From NCBI RefSeq assembly GCF_022811645.1, contig NZ_CP094534.1:4464001-4528000 (forward strand): 64,000 bases of DNA, given 5' to 3'. The DNA is from Hymenobacter monticola. GTDB lineage: Bacteria > Bacteroidota > Bacteroidia > Cytophagales > Hymenobacteraceae. Below the pieces are notes generated by a model, which did not search any database, was not told the DNA's origin, and saw nothing but the letters and a program-made list of their open reading frames with translations. Shown piece by piece: positions 18,059-25,693 of the stretch. The position numbers and the translations under genes are program-made. Position 1 is the stretch's first letter; each line of letters opens with the position of its first letter.

Positions 18059-18490
18059 CTATTCGTCGCTGATGGTTTCGTTTTTGCCGGCTGGCGTGGG
18101 GGCACCGCTGGTGCCCTTTTCGCCAAATTCCTGGTCGCGGGTGCGAATATTATGGTCGAGCTCGTAGCTGCCTTCGGCCTCGAAGCCCGGGCCTTGCGCC
18201 TGCTCGCCGGCGCCGGAGTGGTCGTTGCCGCCCTGGGGGCTGGTTTCGGAACCGCCAATGTGCAGGTTTTCGAGTTGGTCCTTCTGGTTGTCGCGCTGGG
18301 TGTAGCCGTTGGCGCCGGTGTTGCGGGCGGCGGTGGGGTCGTTGCTAGACTTGTTGTTGCTCTGGTCCTGCTTGTACTCCTTTTGTTTTTCCAGCTCTTC
18401 GTTTTTCACGAAATTCTTGTTTTCGGTAATGCCAGCGTTTTCGCCTTCGTTGGGGTCGGTGCCGTCGCCGGAGAGGTTGTCGGGAATCAT
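18059..18490 (-). CDS. Hydrophilic, probably disordered protein of unknown function
   Basis: A 143-residue protein without any hydrophobic stretch, rich in Gly, Asn, Asp, Glu, Lys and Gln (for example NKNFVKNEELEKQKEYKQD). It has no signal peptide or known domain and looks like a hydrophilin- or stress-type protein; this is only a compositional guess. A near-consensus promoter box (TACTTTTC on the minus strand, 18510-18517) lies about 20 bases before the ATG, and a clear terminator follows, so it is a single-gene unit. Confidence 0.65.
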   Translation of the reverse strand: MIPDNLSGDGTDPNEGENAGITENKNFVKNEELEKQKEYKQDQSNNKSSNDPTAARNTGANGYTQRDNQKDQLENLHIGGSETSPQGGNDHSGAGEQAQGPGFEAEGSYELDHNIRTRDQEFGEKGTSGAPTPAGKNETISDE

Positions 18491-18578
18491 TGGTCGGATG
18501 GGTTGAGGTGAAAAGTACCTGGGCTTACGCAGGGCCCGGCATTCCGTTTCCGTTCGGGCGGTTCAGCGCCGCGGGGGC

Positions 18579-18586
18579 TACATTTG
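18579..18586 (+). promoter_or_regulatory. Bacteroidota -7 box upstream of the FAD oxidoreductase
   Basis: TACATTTG matches TAnnTTTG exactly and lies 26 bases before the start codon at 18613. No convincing TTTG -33 box is seen at the expected distance. Confidence 0.5.
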
Positions 18587-18612
18587 GCGCCCGGCTTCAG
18601 CTTTTATAATCC

Positions 18613-19944
18613 ATGCACTTAGTCATCGTCGGCAACGGCATCACCGGCATCACATGCGCGCTCACCGTGCGGCGCCTGCGCTCCGAGGCCCGCATCACGC
18701 TGGTCTCGGCCGAAAGCGCCCACCACTACGCCCGCACCGCGCTGATGTACGTGTACATGGGCCACCTGCGCCCCCAGGACATCAAGCCCTACGAGGACTG
18801 GTTTTGGGCTGAAAACCGCCTGGAGCTGGTTCACGCCATCGCCACCAACTTGGATACCGCCCACCAACAGCTCATTCTCGACAACGGCACTACTCTCACC
18901 TACGACCAGCTGCTGCTCGCCACCGGCTCCGAAAGCCGCCGGCCCGGCTGGCCCGGCCAGCACCTGGCCGGCGTGCAAAGCCTCTACGGCCTGCCCGACC
19001 TCGAAGCCATGGCACGCGACACCCGCGGCATCACCCGGGGCGTGGTGGTGGGCGGCGGCCTCATCGGCGTGGAACTGGCCGAAATGCTGCACTCGCGCGG
19101 CATCGAGCCGCTGGTGCTGGTGCGCGACGGCCGCTACTGGGCATCGGTGCTCCCGCCCGAGGAAGCCCATTTGGTCGACCTGCAGTTCAGCGAAAACCAC
19201 GTGCCGGTGCGCTACCACACCGAACTAGCCGAGATTTTGGGGGATGCCCAGGGCCGGGTGCGGGCCGTGCGCACCACCCAGCGCGAAGAAATTGCCTGCC
19301 AATGGGTGGGCATTGCCACGGGCGTGGCCCCCAACCTGGCGCTGGCCAAAACCTCGGCCGTGGAAACGGACCGCGGCATTTTGGTTGATGAATTTCTGCG
19401 CACCAGCGTCCCCCACGTATACGCAGCCGGCGACTGCGCCCAATTCCGCCGGCCCGCCGCGGGCGAGGTGCCCATCGAGCAGCTCTGGTACACCGGCCGC
19501 ATGCAGGGCGAAACCGTGGCGCATACCATTTGCGGCCAGCCCACGCCTTACCGGCGCGGCGTGTGGTTCAACTCGGCCAAGTTCTTCAACCTGGAATACC
19601 AAACCTACGGGCAGGCGCCGGCCGGCCCTACGCCCAGCCTGGAGAGCTTTTACTGGGAACATGCAGCGGGGCGCGCGGCTTTCCGGGTGTACTTCCGGGC
19701 CGACGCACCGCACGCCGTGGTCGGCTTCAATGCCCTGGGGCTACGCCTGCGCCAGGCTGTGTGCGAGGAGTGGATTCGGCAGCGGGCGCCGGTGGCCGCC
19801 GTGCTGGCCGGATTGGGGGCGGCTAACTTTGACGCGGAGTTTGCGCCGCAGCACGAAGCCGCCATCGTGGCGGCGTTCAATCGGCAGTTCCCGCAGCAGG
19901 CCGTGGTGCTGCAGCGGCGCAAGGGCTTGTTTGCCCGTTTTTAG
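18613..19944 (+). CDS. FAD-dependent pyridine nucleotide-disulfide-type oxidoreductase
   Basis: A 443-residue flavoprotein. It shows the FAD Rossmann motif VGNGITG (6-12), the ATGS linker (103-106), a second NAD(P) Rossmann motif VVVGGGLIG (144-152), and the C-terminal FAD motif VYAAGDCAQF (about 270-279). The order fits nitrite-reductase- or rubredoxin-reductase-like flavoproteins that pass electrons from NAD(P)H to a partner. It is followed by a tiny membrane protein (25-base gap) and a NapH/NosR-like ferredoxin membrane protein, so the three may form an electron-transfer chain. The electron acceptor is unknown. Confidence 0.85.
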   Translation: MHLVIVGNGITGITCALTVRRLRSEARITLVSAESAHHYARTALMYVYMGHLRPQDIKPYEDWFWAENRLELVHAIATNLDTAHQQLILDNGTTLTYDQLLLATGSESRRPGWPGQHLAGVQSLYGLPDLEAMARDTRGITRGVVVGGGLIGVELAEMLHSRGIEPLVLVRDGRYWASVLPPEEAHLVDLQFSENHVPVRYHTELAEILGDAQGRVRAVRTTQREEIACQWVGIATGVAPNLALAKTSAVETDRGILVDEFLRTSVPHVYAAGDCAQFRRPAAGEVPIEQLWYTGRMQGETVAHTICGQPTPYRRGVWFNSAKFFNLEYQTYGQAPAGPTPSLESFYWEHAAGRAAFRVYFRADAPHAVVGFNALGLRLRQAVCEEWIRQRAPVAAVLAGLGAANFDAEFAPQHEAAIVAAFNRQFPQQAVVLQRRKGLFARF

Positions 19945-19969
19945 ATTTTCCGTTTAACCTGCTTTTCCC

Positions 19970-20197
19970 GTGGATTTTTCCAAACTGTACCGCCCTTCGG
20001 CCCTCAACAGCTTCCAGTTCATTGCCCTCACCGGCCTGCTGATGAGCGCCGGCGCGCACCTGATTCTTTACTTTTTTGTGGGCCATATCCCGACGGGCTT
20101 CAACTGGCTCTACGTGTGTTGGATAGGTTTTTACATCTTCGGCACCCTCATCAACCTCTTCGGCAAGCCGGGCGACGGCCATCATCACCACCATTAA
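19970..20197 (+). CDS. Tiny membrane protein with a natural poly-His tail
   Basis: A 75-residue protein starting with GTG at 19970 (MDFSKLYRPSALNSF). It has two membrane helices (FIALTGLLMSAGAHLILYFF and LYVCWIGFYIFGTLINLF) and ends GKPGDGHHHHH, a five-His tail that could bind a metal or heme. It lies between the FAD oxidoreductase and the ferredoxin-type membrane protein on the same strand, with a 25-base gap upstream and 78 bases downstream, which suggests a small subunit of one redox complex. The family is not recognised. Confidence 0.7.
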   Translation: MDFSKLYRPSALNSFQFIALTGLLMSAGAHLILYFFVGHIPTGFNWLYVCWIGFYIFGTLINLFGKPGDGHHHHH

Positions 20198-20275
20198 TAG
20201 CCGGACCGCAATCTGCACGCGGCATTGCATCGTTTCTACCAGCCCACGCCCGTTTTTCTCTCCCTACCGGTCCCG

Positions 20276-21637
20276 ATGACTCCAACCCTTGCCGCCCCGC
20301 CCCTGCCCGCCACCCCAGCCGCCGAGAAGCTGACCCTGGCCGTGGTGGCGGGTGGCCTGCTGGCCCTGCTCCTGGCCCTGGCCGATGCCGACGCCGGTCG
20401 CCAGCGCCTATGGTTTTGGGCAGCGCTGGCGCTCATCAGCGGGGGCACGCTGGGCTGGAGTTGGCTCAAGTTTGGCACGCGCCCGGCCGGCGTGCAGCAC
20501 GACCACCTGTGGCAACGGGCCAGCACCAGCCGGGGCGTCATGGCCTGGGTGACGGGCCTGGTGCTCACTGGCTTCTACGTGCTGCTCTACTGGTTCAGTA
20601 CCGACGATGGCCACGGCCATTTCGGCCTGCTCGACCACCTGGTGCACCCGCTCGACGGCTTCAGCCAGGCCCTGCGCGGCCGGCCGGCCGACCAGTGGTT
20701 TCTCTACGGCACCTTCTACACGCTGGCCGTGCTGCTGATGGGCGCCCGGGCCCTGTGGAAGTACCGACACTCGCGCTACCACCTCATCCGCACGGCATCG
20801 GTGATGTTTTTTCAGCTGGGCTTTGCCTTTTTGCTGCCGGGCCTGCTCCAGTTTTTTCAGCAGCCTGAGTACTATTTCAGCTACTTCTGGCCGCTCAAGT
20901 ATGACTACCTGTTTCCAGCCACGGTGACGGGGCTGCTTCAACACGGCGGGCTGGGCGTATTCATGGTGTTCTGGGGCGCGATGATGTCGTTTTTGGCTAC
21001 GCCCGTCCTCACTTATTTCTTTGGCAAGCGCTGGTACTGCTCCTGGGTGTGCGGCTGCGGCGGCCTGGCCGAAACCGCCGGCGACCCCTACCGCCACCTC
21101 TCCGACAAGAGCCGCGCCGCCTGGCGCTTAGAAGTTCGCCTCATCTATCCTATCCTTGCCATCATCGTGGCCATCACGGCGCTGCTGTGGGTGCATTTTG
21201 CCACCGGCAGCACCTTGCTGGGCGAGGCCGGCGGCGTGGCGGCCAAGTGGTACGGCTTCGCCATTGGCGCGGTGTTCTCGGGCGTGGTGGGCGTAGGCTT
21301 CTACCCGATTCTGGGCTCGCGGGTGTGGTGCCGCTTCGGCTGCCCTATGGCGGCTTACCTGGGCCTCTTGCAAAAGCACTTCTCCCGCTTCCGCATCAGC
21401 ACCAACGGCGGCCAGTGCATCTCCTGCGGCAACTGCTCCAACGTGTGCGAGATGGGCATCGACGTGAAGCAGTACGCCCAGCGCGGCGAGCCCATCGTTC
21501 GGGCGGCCTGTGTGGGCTGCGGCCTGTGCAGCACCGCCTGCCCCCGCGGTGTGCTCAACCTGGAAAATGGACCGCGCGAAGGGCGGTATCAAGCTTCGCA
21601 GTTGATTCATGCGGACTCGCTGCGGATATTGAGCTAG
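20276..21637 (+). CDS. NapH/NosR-like membrane protein with two 4Fe-4S ferredoxin motifs
   Basis: A 453-residue protein with about six to eight membrane helices. It carries NapH/NosR-type Cys motifs CSWVCGCGG and WCRFGCPM at the helix ends, then a cytoplasmic ferredoxin domain with CISCGNCSNVCEMG and CVGCGLCSTACPRG, giving two 4Fe-4S clusters. A His-rich loop (DDGHGHFGLLDHLVHP) lies between early helices. Such proteins pass electrons between quinol and soluble or periplasmic partners. Start chosen at 20276 (MTPTLAAP); the upstream frame to 20225 adds an unsupported 17 residues. Its precise partner is not determinable. Confidence 0.86.
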   Translation: MTPTLAAPPLPATPAAEKLTLAVVAGGLLALLLALADADAGRQRLWFWAALALISGGTLGWSWLKFGTRPAGVQHDHLWQRASTSRGVMAWVTGLVLTGFYVLLYWFSTDDGHGHFGLLDHLVHPLDGFSQALRGRPADQWFLYGTFYTLAVLLMGARALWKYRHSRYHLIRTASVMFFQLGFAFLLPGLLQFFQQPEYYFSYFWPLKYDYLFPATVTGLLQHGGLGVFMVFWGAMMSFLATPVLTYFFGKRWYCSWVCGCGGLAETAGDPYRHLSDKSRAAWRLEVRLIYPILAIIVAITALLWVHFATGSTLLGEAGGVAAKWYGFAIGAVFSGVVGVGFYPILGSRVWCRFGCPMAAYLGLLQKHFSRFRISTNGGQCISCGNCSNVCEMGIDVKQYAQRGEPIVRAACVGCGLCSTACPRGVLNLENGPREGRYQASQLIHADSLRILS

Positions 21638-21660
21638 CAGGCAAAAAGCAGCTTTCTACT

Positions 21661-22740
21661 ATGGCCAGATTTATAAAAGCATTTGGTGCGGTGTTGGTAT
21701 TAGCAGGTAGCGCCTGTAGTCCACTCACGAAGATTCAGTATTTGTGCCCAAACAGCAGCCGCCCTGCCGCTTACAGCACAACATCAGCCCTGCCGCTCTA
21801 CCCTACCGAGCGGTATTCGGACCGGCCTTTTGCGTTCGAAACCTACCCAAAAGGATTTAATGAATCCCGCGTGTTCCGTTTTGAGGCCTGCCCTGATTCA
21901 GCAGCCCAAGCATTCCGACGCATTCCAGCCCTGCCTAAAATAGATAAATCACAACGCCTTGCACAGGGCCCCGGCACCGTTTTCATTGTCAGTAAAAACA
22001 TTGAAATGGACGAGGCGGAAGTTACAAACAAGGAATGGCAGCATTTTCTCAACTGCATCCATACCGACTCCGCCGAAGAAGTTTATGAGTCCTTTCTGCC
22101 TAACGCGAACGCTCAACCACTACCGGATTATTTTAGTAATTCCTTCTACCAACACTTTCCGGTTGTGGGCATCTCTTACGAGCAAGCGCTGGGCTTTTGC
22201 CGGTGGCGTGGCGCTATTGTAACCGAGTACTTCAATAAAAGCAGTGGTCCCAAGGTCAAGCACCAGCGGTTCACTTTTCGGCTGCCGACCGAACAGGAAT
22301 GGGAGTCTGCCGCCGGTAATTTTATCAGCCGCGAGTACGGCACGCCCTGTACCTCGCGCCAAGTGTACGTGCATCCGGCCTCGGCTGCTTATTTGCAAAA
22401 ACGAGCTCGAACCGATATTCCAGTCGAACAAATTGCCCGCGACATTGCCCAATTCAACGCTGCCAAAACCAGGCTTATATGGTTTAACTGCCAACGTGAG
22501 CTGCCTTATTTCCTCAATTCGCCAACCCCTGATTACGCCTACAGCACCGCGCCCAATGACTATGGCCTTTACCACATGATTGGCAACGTAGCTGAATTCG
22601 TACAGGAACCAGGCATCACCAAGGGCGGCAGCTACCGCGACCCGCTGGCACTGTGTACCATTGCCAGCCGGGGTAAATACACCGGCCCCGCACCTACTGT
22701 TGGGTTTCGGTGTGTGGGCGAGGCGTCTTTTATGCCCTAG
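21661..22740 (+). CDS. SUMF1/FGE-sulfatase-domain lipoprotein (GldJ/GldK-like)
   Basis: A 359-residue protein starting at 21661. A lipoprotein signal (FGAVLVLAGSAC) leads to an FGE-like domain with the usual landmarks EVTNKEW, LPTEQEWE, GNVAEF, TKGGSY and GFRCV. In Bacteroidota this domain occurs in gliding and T9SS lipoproteins such as GldJ/GldK, but many paralogues exist, so the role here is open. Base composition is clearly poorer in GC than its neighbours, and it lies only 23 bases after the ferredoxin protein, hinting at a recent arrival. It faces the hydrolase gene convergently (9-base gap). Confidence 0.82.
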   Translation: MARFIKAFGAVLVLAGSACSPLTKIQYLCPNSSRPAAYSTTSALPLYPTERYSDRPFAFETYPKGFNESRVFRFEACPDSAAQAFRRIPALPKIDKSQRLAQGPGTVFIVSKNIEMDEAEVTNKEWQHFLNCIHTDSAEEVYESFLPNANAQPLPDYFSNSFYQHFPVVGISYEQALGFCRWRGAIVTEYFNKSSGPKVKHQRFTFRLPTEQEWESAAGNFISREYGTPCTSRQVYVHPASAAYLQKRARTDIPVEQIARDIAQFNAAKTRLIWFNCQRELPYFLNSPTPDYAYSTAPNDYGLYHMIGNVAEFVQEPGITKGGSYRDPLALCTIASRGKYTGPAPTVGFRCVGEASFMP

Positions 22741-22749
22741 AACGGCTTG

Positions 22750-23748
22750 CTACCCCAAAAACGCCAGTAGCGCCTTATAGAATTGCGCCGGTGATTCCAA
22801 GTGCGGAATGTGGCCCACGTTGGGAAGTTCCACCAGCTTGGCTCCCTTGATTTGGGCGGCGGTGCGGCGGCCCAGCGCTGGGTACTGGCCCATTTGGGCC
22901 AGCACTTTGGGGTCTTTTATCAGCGCCTTGCCCACCACGGTACGGTCGGCCTGGCCGATAATGAGCAGCGTGGGCACGGTAATGCGGCTGAACTCGTAGC
23001 TGACCGGCTGCTGATAAATCATGTCGTAGGTCAGCGCGTTGGCGCGGGCCACTTTGGGGAAGTCGAGGCTGCGGGTTTGGGCGGCCAGGGGCAGCAGCCA
23101 TTGGTCGTGGGCAGCCGGGTAGCCGTTGGGGTAATAGGTCGCGTGGTACTTGCGAATGCTGGCCTCGGTGCTATTCCGCTCGGTGGCTTCGGCCTGCGCC
23201 ACGGGCTGGTACGGCACGCCCACGCGGTAGTCTTCTAGGCCAATGGGGTTTTCGAGCACCAGCTTTTCGGTGGTTTCCGGATACATCAGCGCGAAGCGGG
23301 TGGCCAGCATACCGCCCATGCTGTGGCCTACGATGGCGGCCTTTTTCACGCCCAGCGTGTCGAGCAGCTGCTTGGTATTGCGCGCCAGCTGGTGAAAGGA
23401 ATAGTGAATGTCGGCCTTGTCGGACTTGCCAAAGCCGATTTGGTCGGGCACTACCACCCGGAACCCTGCGGCAGCCAGCGTCTTAATCGTTTCACGCCAG
23501 TAGGCCCCGAAGAAGTTTTTGCCGTGCAGCAGCACCACGGTCCGGCCGTTCGGCCGGGCGGCGGGCGCCACGTCCATATAGGCCATGCTTAGGGCCTGCC
23601 CCTCTATTTTCAACGGCAGCGTTTTGACTGGAAACGGGTAGTCGTAGCCATCCAGCGTGGCATTGAGCGGGGCCGTCTGGGCCGAAGCACGGGGGCCGGC
23701 CAGCAGCAACGGCAGCAGGAGCAGCAAGAGGAAGCGAAGCATAGGCAA
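22750..23748 (-). CDS. Secreted alpha/beta hydrolase
   Basis: A 332-residue protein with a signal peptide (LRFLLLLLLPLLLAGPRASA). It shows the alpha/beta-hydrolase fold: oxyanion-hole HG (75-76), nucleophile Ser143 in GHSMGG, and a late His in LPNVGHIPHLE. The lid region is typical of esterase or haloperoxidase-like members; the substrate is unknown. It is last of a leftward group with a peroxiredoxin and an SRPBCC protein (31-base gap). Confidence 0.88.
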   Translation of the reverse strand: MPMLRFLLLLLLPLLLAGPRASAQTAPLNATLDGYDYPFPVKTLPLKIEGQALSMAYMDVAPAARPNGRTVVLLHGKNFFGAYWRETIKTLAAAGFRVVVPDQIGFGKSDKADIHYSFHQLARNTKQLLDTLGVKKAAIVGHSMGGMLATRFALMYPETTEKLVLENPIGLEDYRVGVPYQPVAQAEATERNSTEASIRKYHATYYPNGYPAAHDQWLLPLAAQTRSLDFPKVARANALTYDMIYQQPVSYEFSRITVPTLLIIGQADRTVVGKALIKDPKVLAQMGQYPALGRRTAAQIKGAKLVELPNVGHIPHLESPAQFYKALLAFLG

Positions 23749-23779
23749 GGAGATTTATATAACCACGCTTACGCAAAAT

Positions 23780-24235
23780 CTATGGGCGCTGCTCAAGCTG
23801 TTGCTTGAGCATGGCGTTGCGGATTCGCAGGAACCTGGTCAGATAGCCGGTTAGAAAAAGGCGGTCGAACCAGCGACCGAGAAATCCCGCCGGGCTGCTG
23901 AATTCGAACACGTCGCGCATCCGTGTCCCGCCCGGTGAGGCCTCAAAATAATGGTCGTGCCGCAGGGTTTTGAAGGCGCCCTGCACCAGGTCATCGCGGA
24001 AATGATGGGGCGGACTGGCGGCCGTGATACGCACCGTGAGCCGCTGGCGAAAGCCCAAATGCCGGGCCTCCCAGGTCACTACATCGCCCAGCCCAAGGTT
24101 GCCGCAGGCGGGCGCATCCAGCACCCGTTCGCCGGTTTGCCGGGCCGAGTCAAGGTGGGCCTGCACGTTGAGCGCCAGCGCGTAGCAGTCCTCCGGCGGA
24201 GCGCCAATGAAAGTCTCCAGCTCGATGCGTGCCAT
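23780..24235 (-). CDS. SRPBCC-fold (polyketide cyclase/ligand-binding) protein
   Basis: A 151-residue protein beginning with the SRPBCC opening strand ARIELETFIGAPPEDCYALAL and continuing with WEARHLGFRQRLTVRI...RHDHYFEASPGGTRMRDVFEF, the alternating strands of the START/SRPBCC fold. It has no signal peptide, so it should act in the cytoplasm on a small hydrophobic ligand. It is 11 bases from the peroxiredoxin gene and 31 from the hydrolase gene, all same strand. The ligand is unknown. Confidence 0.82.
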   Translation of the reverse strand: MARIELETFIGAPPEDCYALALNVQAHLDSARQTGERVLDAPACGNLGLGDVVTWEARHLGFRQRLTVRITAASPPHHFRDDLVQGAFKTLRHDHYFEASPGGTRMRDVFEFSSPAGFLGRWFDRLFLTGYLTRFLRIRNAMLKQQLEQRP

Positions 24236-24246
24236 GCCGCAGGGCT

Positions 24247-24702
24247 TTAAGCCGGCAGCCCGGCCAGCACTTTCTTCGCGTTGCTCACGTGGTCGGTGGC
24301 GCCGCTCAGGGAGTTGAAGATGTATTGAACAATGCCCTCTTTGTCAATCACAAACGTGACGCGGCCGGGCAGCAGGCCCAGCAGGGCGCGCGGCACCTCG
24401 TAGAGCTTGCGTACCTGGCCGTCGGTGTCGGCCAGCAGTTCGAAGGGCAGGCGGTGCTTCTGGGTGAACTTCTGGTGCGAAGCTTCGCTGTCGGAGCTCA
24501 CGCCAACGACTTCGGCGCCAAGGTCTTTGAAATCTTCGTACTGGTCGCGGAACGAGCAGGCTTCGGCCGTGCAGCCGGGCGTGTCGTCTTTGGGGTAGAA
24601 GTACAGCACCACGTGGCGCCCGCGCTGGTCGGAAAGCCGGAAGGTGGCGCCGGAAGTGGTTTTGAGGGTGAAATCGGGGGCGGGCTGGCCTACTTGAAGC
24701 AT
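24247..24702 (-). CDS. bcp: BCP-type thioredoxin-dependent peroxiredoxin
   Basis: A 151-residue peroxiredoxin of the AhpC/TSA superfamily. The peroxidatic Cys44 is in TPGCTAEAC and the resolving Cys49 follows five residues later, the BCP/PrxQ pattern, so it reduces hydroperoxides using thioredoxin in the cytoplasm. The start at 24702 (MLQVGQPAPDF) is the canonical one; the frame runs upstream to 24879 without homologous sequence. It leads a leftward operon with the SRPBCC and hydrolase genes. It is divergent from the glycosyltransferase group. Confidence 0.92.
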   Translation of the reverse strand: MLQVGQPAPDFTLKTTSGATFRLSDQRGRHVVLYFYPKDDTPGCTAEACSFRDQYEDFKDLGAEVVGVSSDSEASHQKFTQKHRLPFELLADTDGQVRKLYEVPRALLGLLPGRVTFVIDKEGIVQYIFNSLSGATDHVSNAKKVLAGLPA

Positions 24703-24840
24703 GGGGGTCGGAGTTGATTGAGGGCCGCGGCACGAACGGGCACGGTGCGGCTTTCCGGCGGCGGCGGCATCTTTGCAGTGCATATAGTGCCGGCCGGTCC
24801 TTTTTGTTTGGCCGCAGCGGCTTGCTGCGCTCCCCGTTTT

Positions 24841-25539
24841 ATGATTCAGCCCCGCATCAGCGTCATCATTCCGGCCCACAACGAGGCTGGCGCCATTGCA
24901 TTGGTGCTAGGCGAAATCCCGGCTGGGCTGGCGCAGGAAGTCATCGTGGTCGACAACAACTCGACCGACGACACCGGCGCCATTGCCCGGGCCTGCGGGG
25001 CCACGGTGCTGCGCGAGCCCCGCCCCGGCTACGGCTACGCCTGCTTGGCCGGCATGGCCCACGCCTTCGCCCGGCCGCAATCCGAGTGGCCCGACGTCGT
25101 CGTATTTCTCGACGGCGACCATTCCGATTACCCCGAACAAATGCCCGAACTTCTGGCCCCGCTCCTGCGCGGGGAGGCCGACCTTGTGATTGGCTCGCGG
25201 GCCCTGGGCGAAAGCGAAAAAGGGGCCCTGATGCCCCAGCAGCGGTTCGGCAACTGGCTGGCGGCGCGGCTGCTCAACCTGCGCTACCACGGCAACGTCA
25301 CCGATTTGGGCCCGTTTCGGGCCATCCTCGTCCCCGCCCTGCTGGCCATCGGCATGGAAGATAAAACCTACGGCTGGACGGTGGAAATGCAGGTGAAAGC
25401 CTTCCGCCAGGGCCTGCGCGTGGTGGAGGTGCCCGTGCGCTACCGCCGCCGCATCGGCACCAGCAAGGTGTCGGGCACTGTGCGCGGCACCCTGGGCGCA
25501 GGCTATAAGATTCTGTGGACCATTTTCCGGTATTGGTAA
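24841..25539 (+). CDS. GT2 glycosyltransferase, dolichol/polyprenyl-phosphate sugar synthase-like
   Basis: A 232-residue protein with GT2 motifs RISVIIPAHNEAG, VDNNSTDDT and the metal-binding LDGDHSDYP. The single-domain size and the VEMQVKAFRQGL...EVPVRYRRRIGTSKVSGT ending match dolichyl-phosphate mannosyltransferase/GtrB-like enzymes that load sugar onto a lipid carrier. An in-frame ATG lies at 24718, but homology starts at 24841. The GT-C gene downstream could use its product. It is followed by a long inverted repeat before the next glycosyltransferase gene. Confidence 0.87.
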   Translation: MIQPRISVIIPAHNEAGAIALVLGEIPAGLAQEVIVVDNNSTDDTGAIARACGATVLREPRPGYGYACLAGMAHAFARPQSEWPDVVVFLDGDHSDYPEQMPELLAPLLRGEADLVIGSRALGESEKGALMPQQRFGNWLAARLLNLRYHGNVTDLGPFRAILVPALLAIGMEDKTYGWTVEMQVKAFRQGLRVVEVPVRYRRRIGTSKVSGTVRGTLGAGYKILWTIFRYW

Positions 25540-25556
25540 TGCGCTATCAGGGCTTT

Positions 25557-25655
25557 TGTCATCCTGAGCGTAGCGAAGGACCTTATCACGACTGAATCCT
25601 AAATCATTATTACTAACGCAAGCTTGATAAGGTCCTTCGCAAGCCCAGGATGACA
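25557..25655. repeat. Intergenic inverted repeat, type 1 (TCATCCTGAGC...CCTTATCA)
   Basis: The arm at 25557-25588 pairs with 25625-25655 at 28 of 32 positions around a 36-base AT-rich loop. The outer part (TGTCATCCTG) and inner part (CGAAGGACCTTATCA) are the best kept. It looks like a REP-type element; the same sequence style is, from memory, abundant in Hymenobacter genomes. Confidence 0.75.
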
Positions 25656-25693
25656 GACGCTTTCACATTGTTACCCCAACCCGCTCTTCGCTG

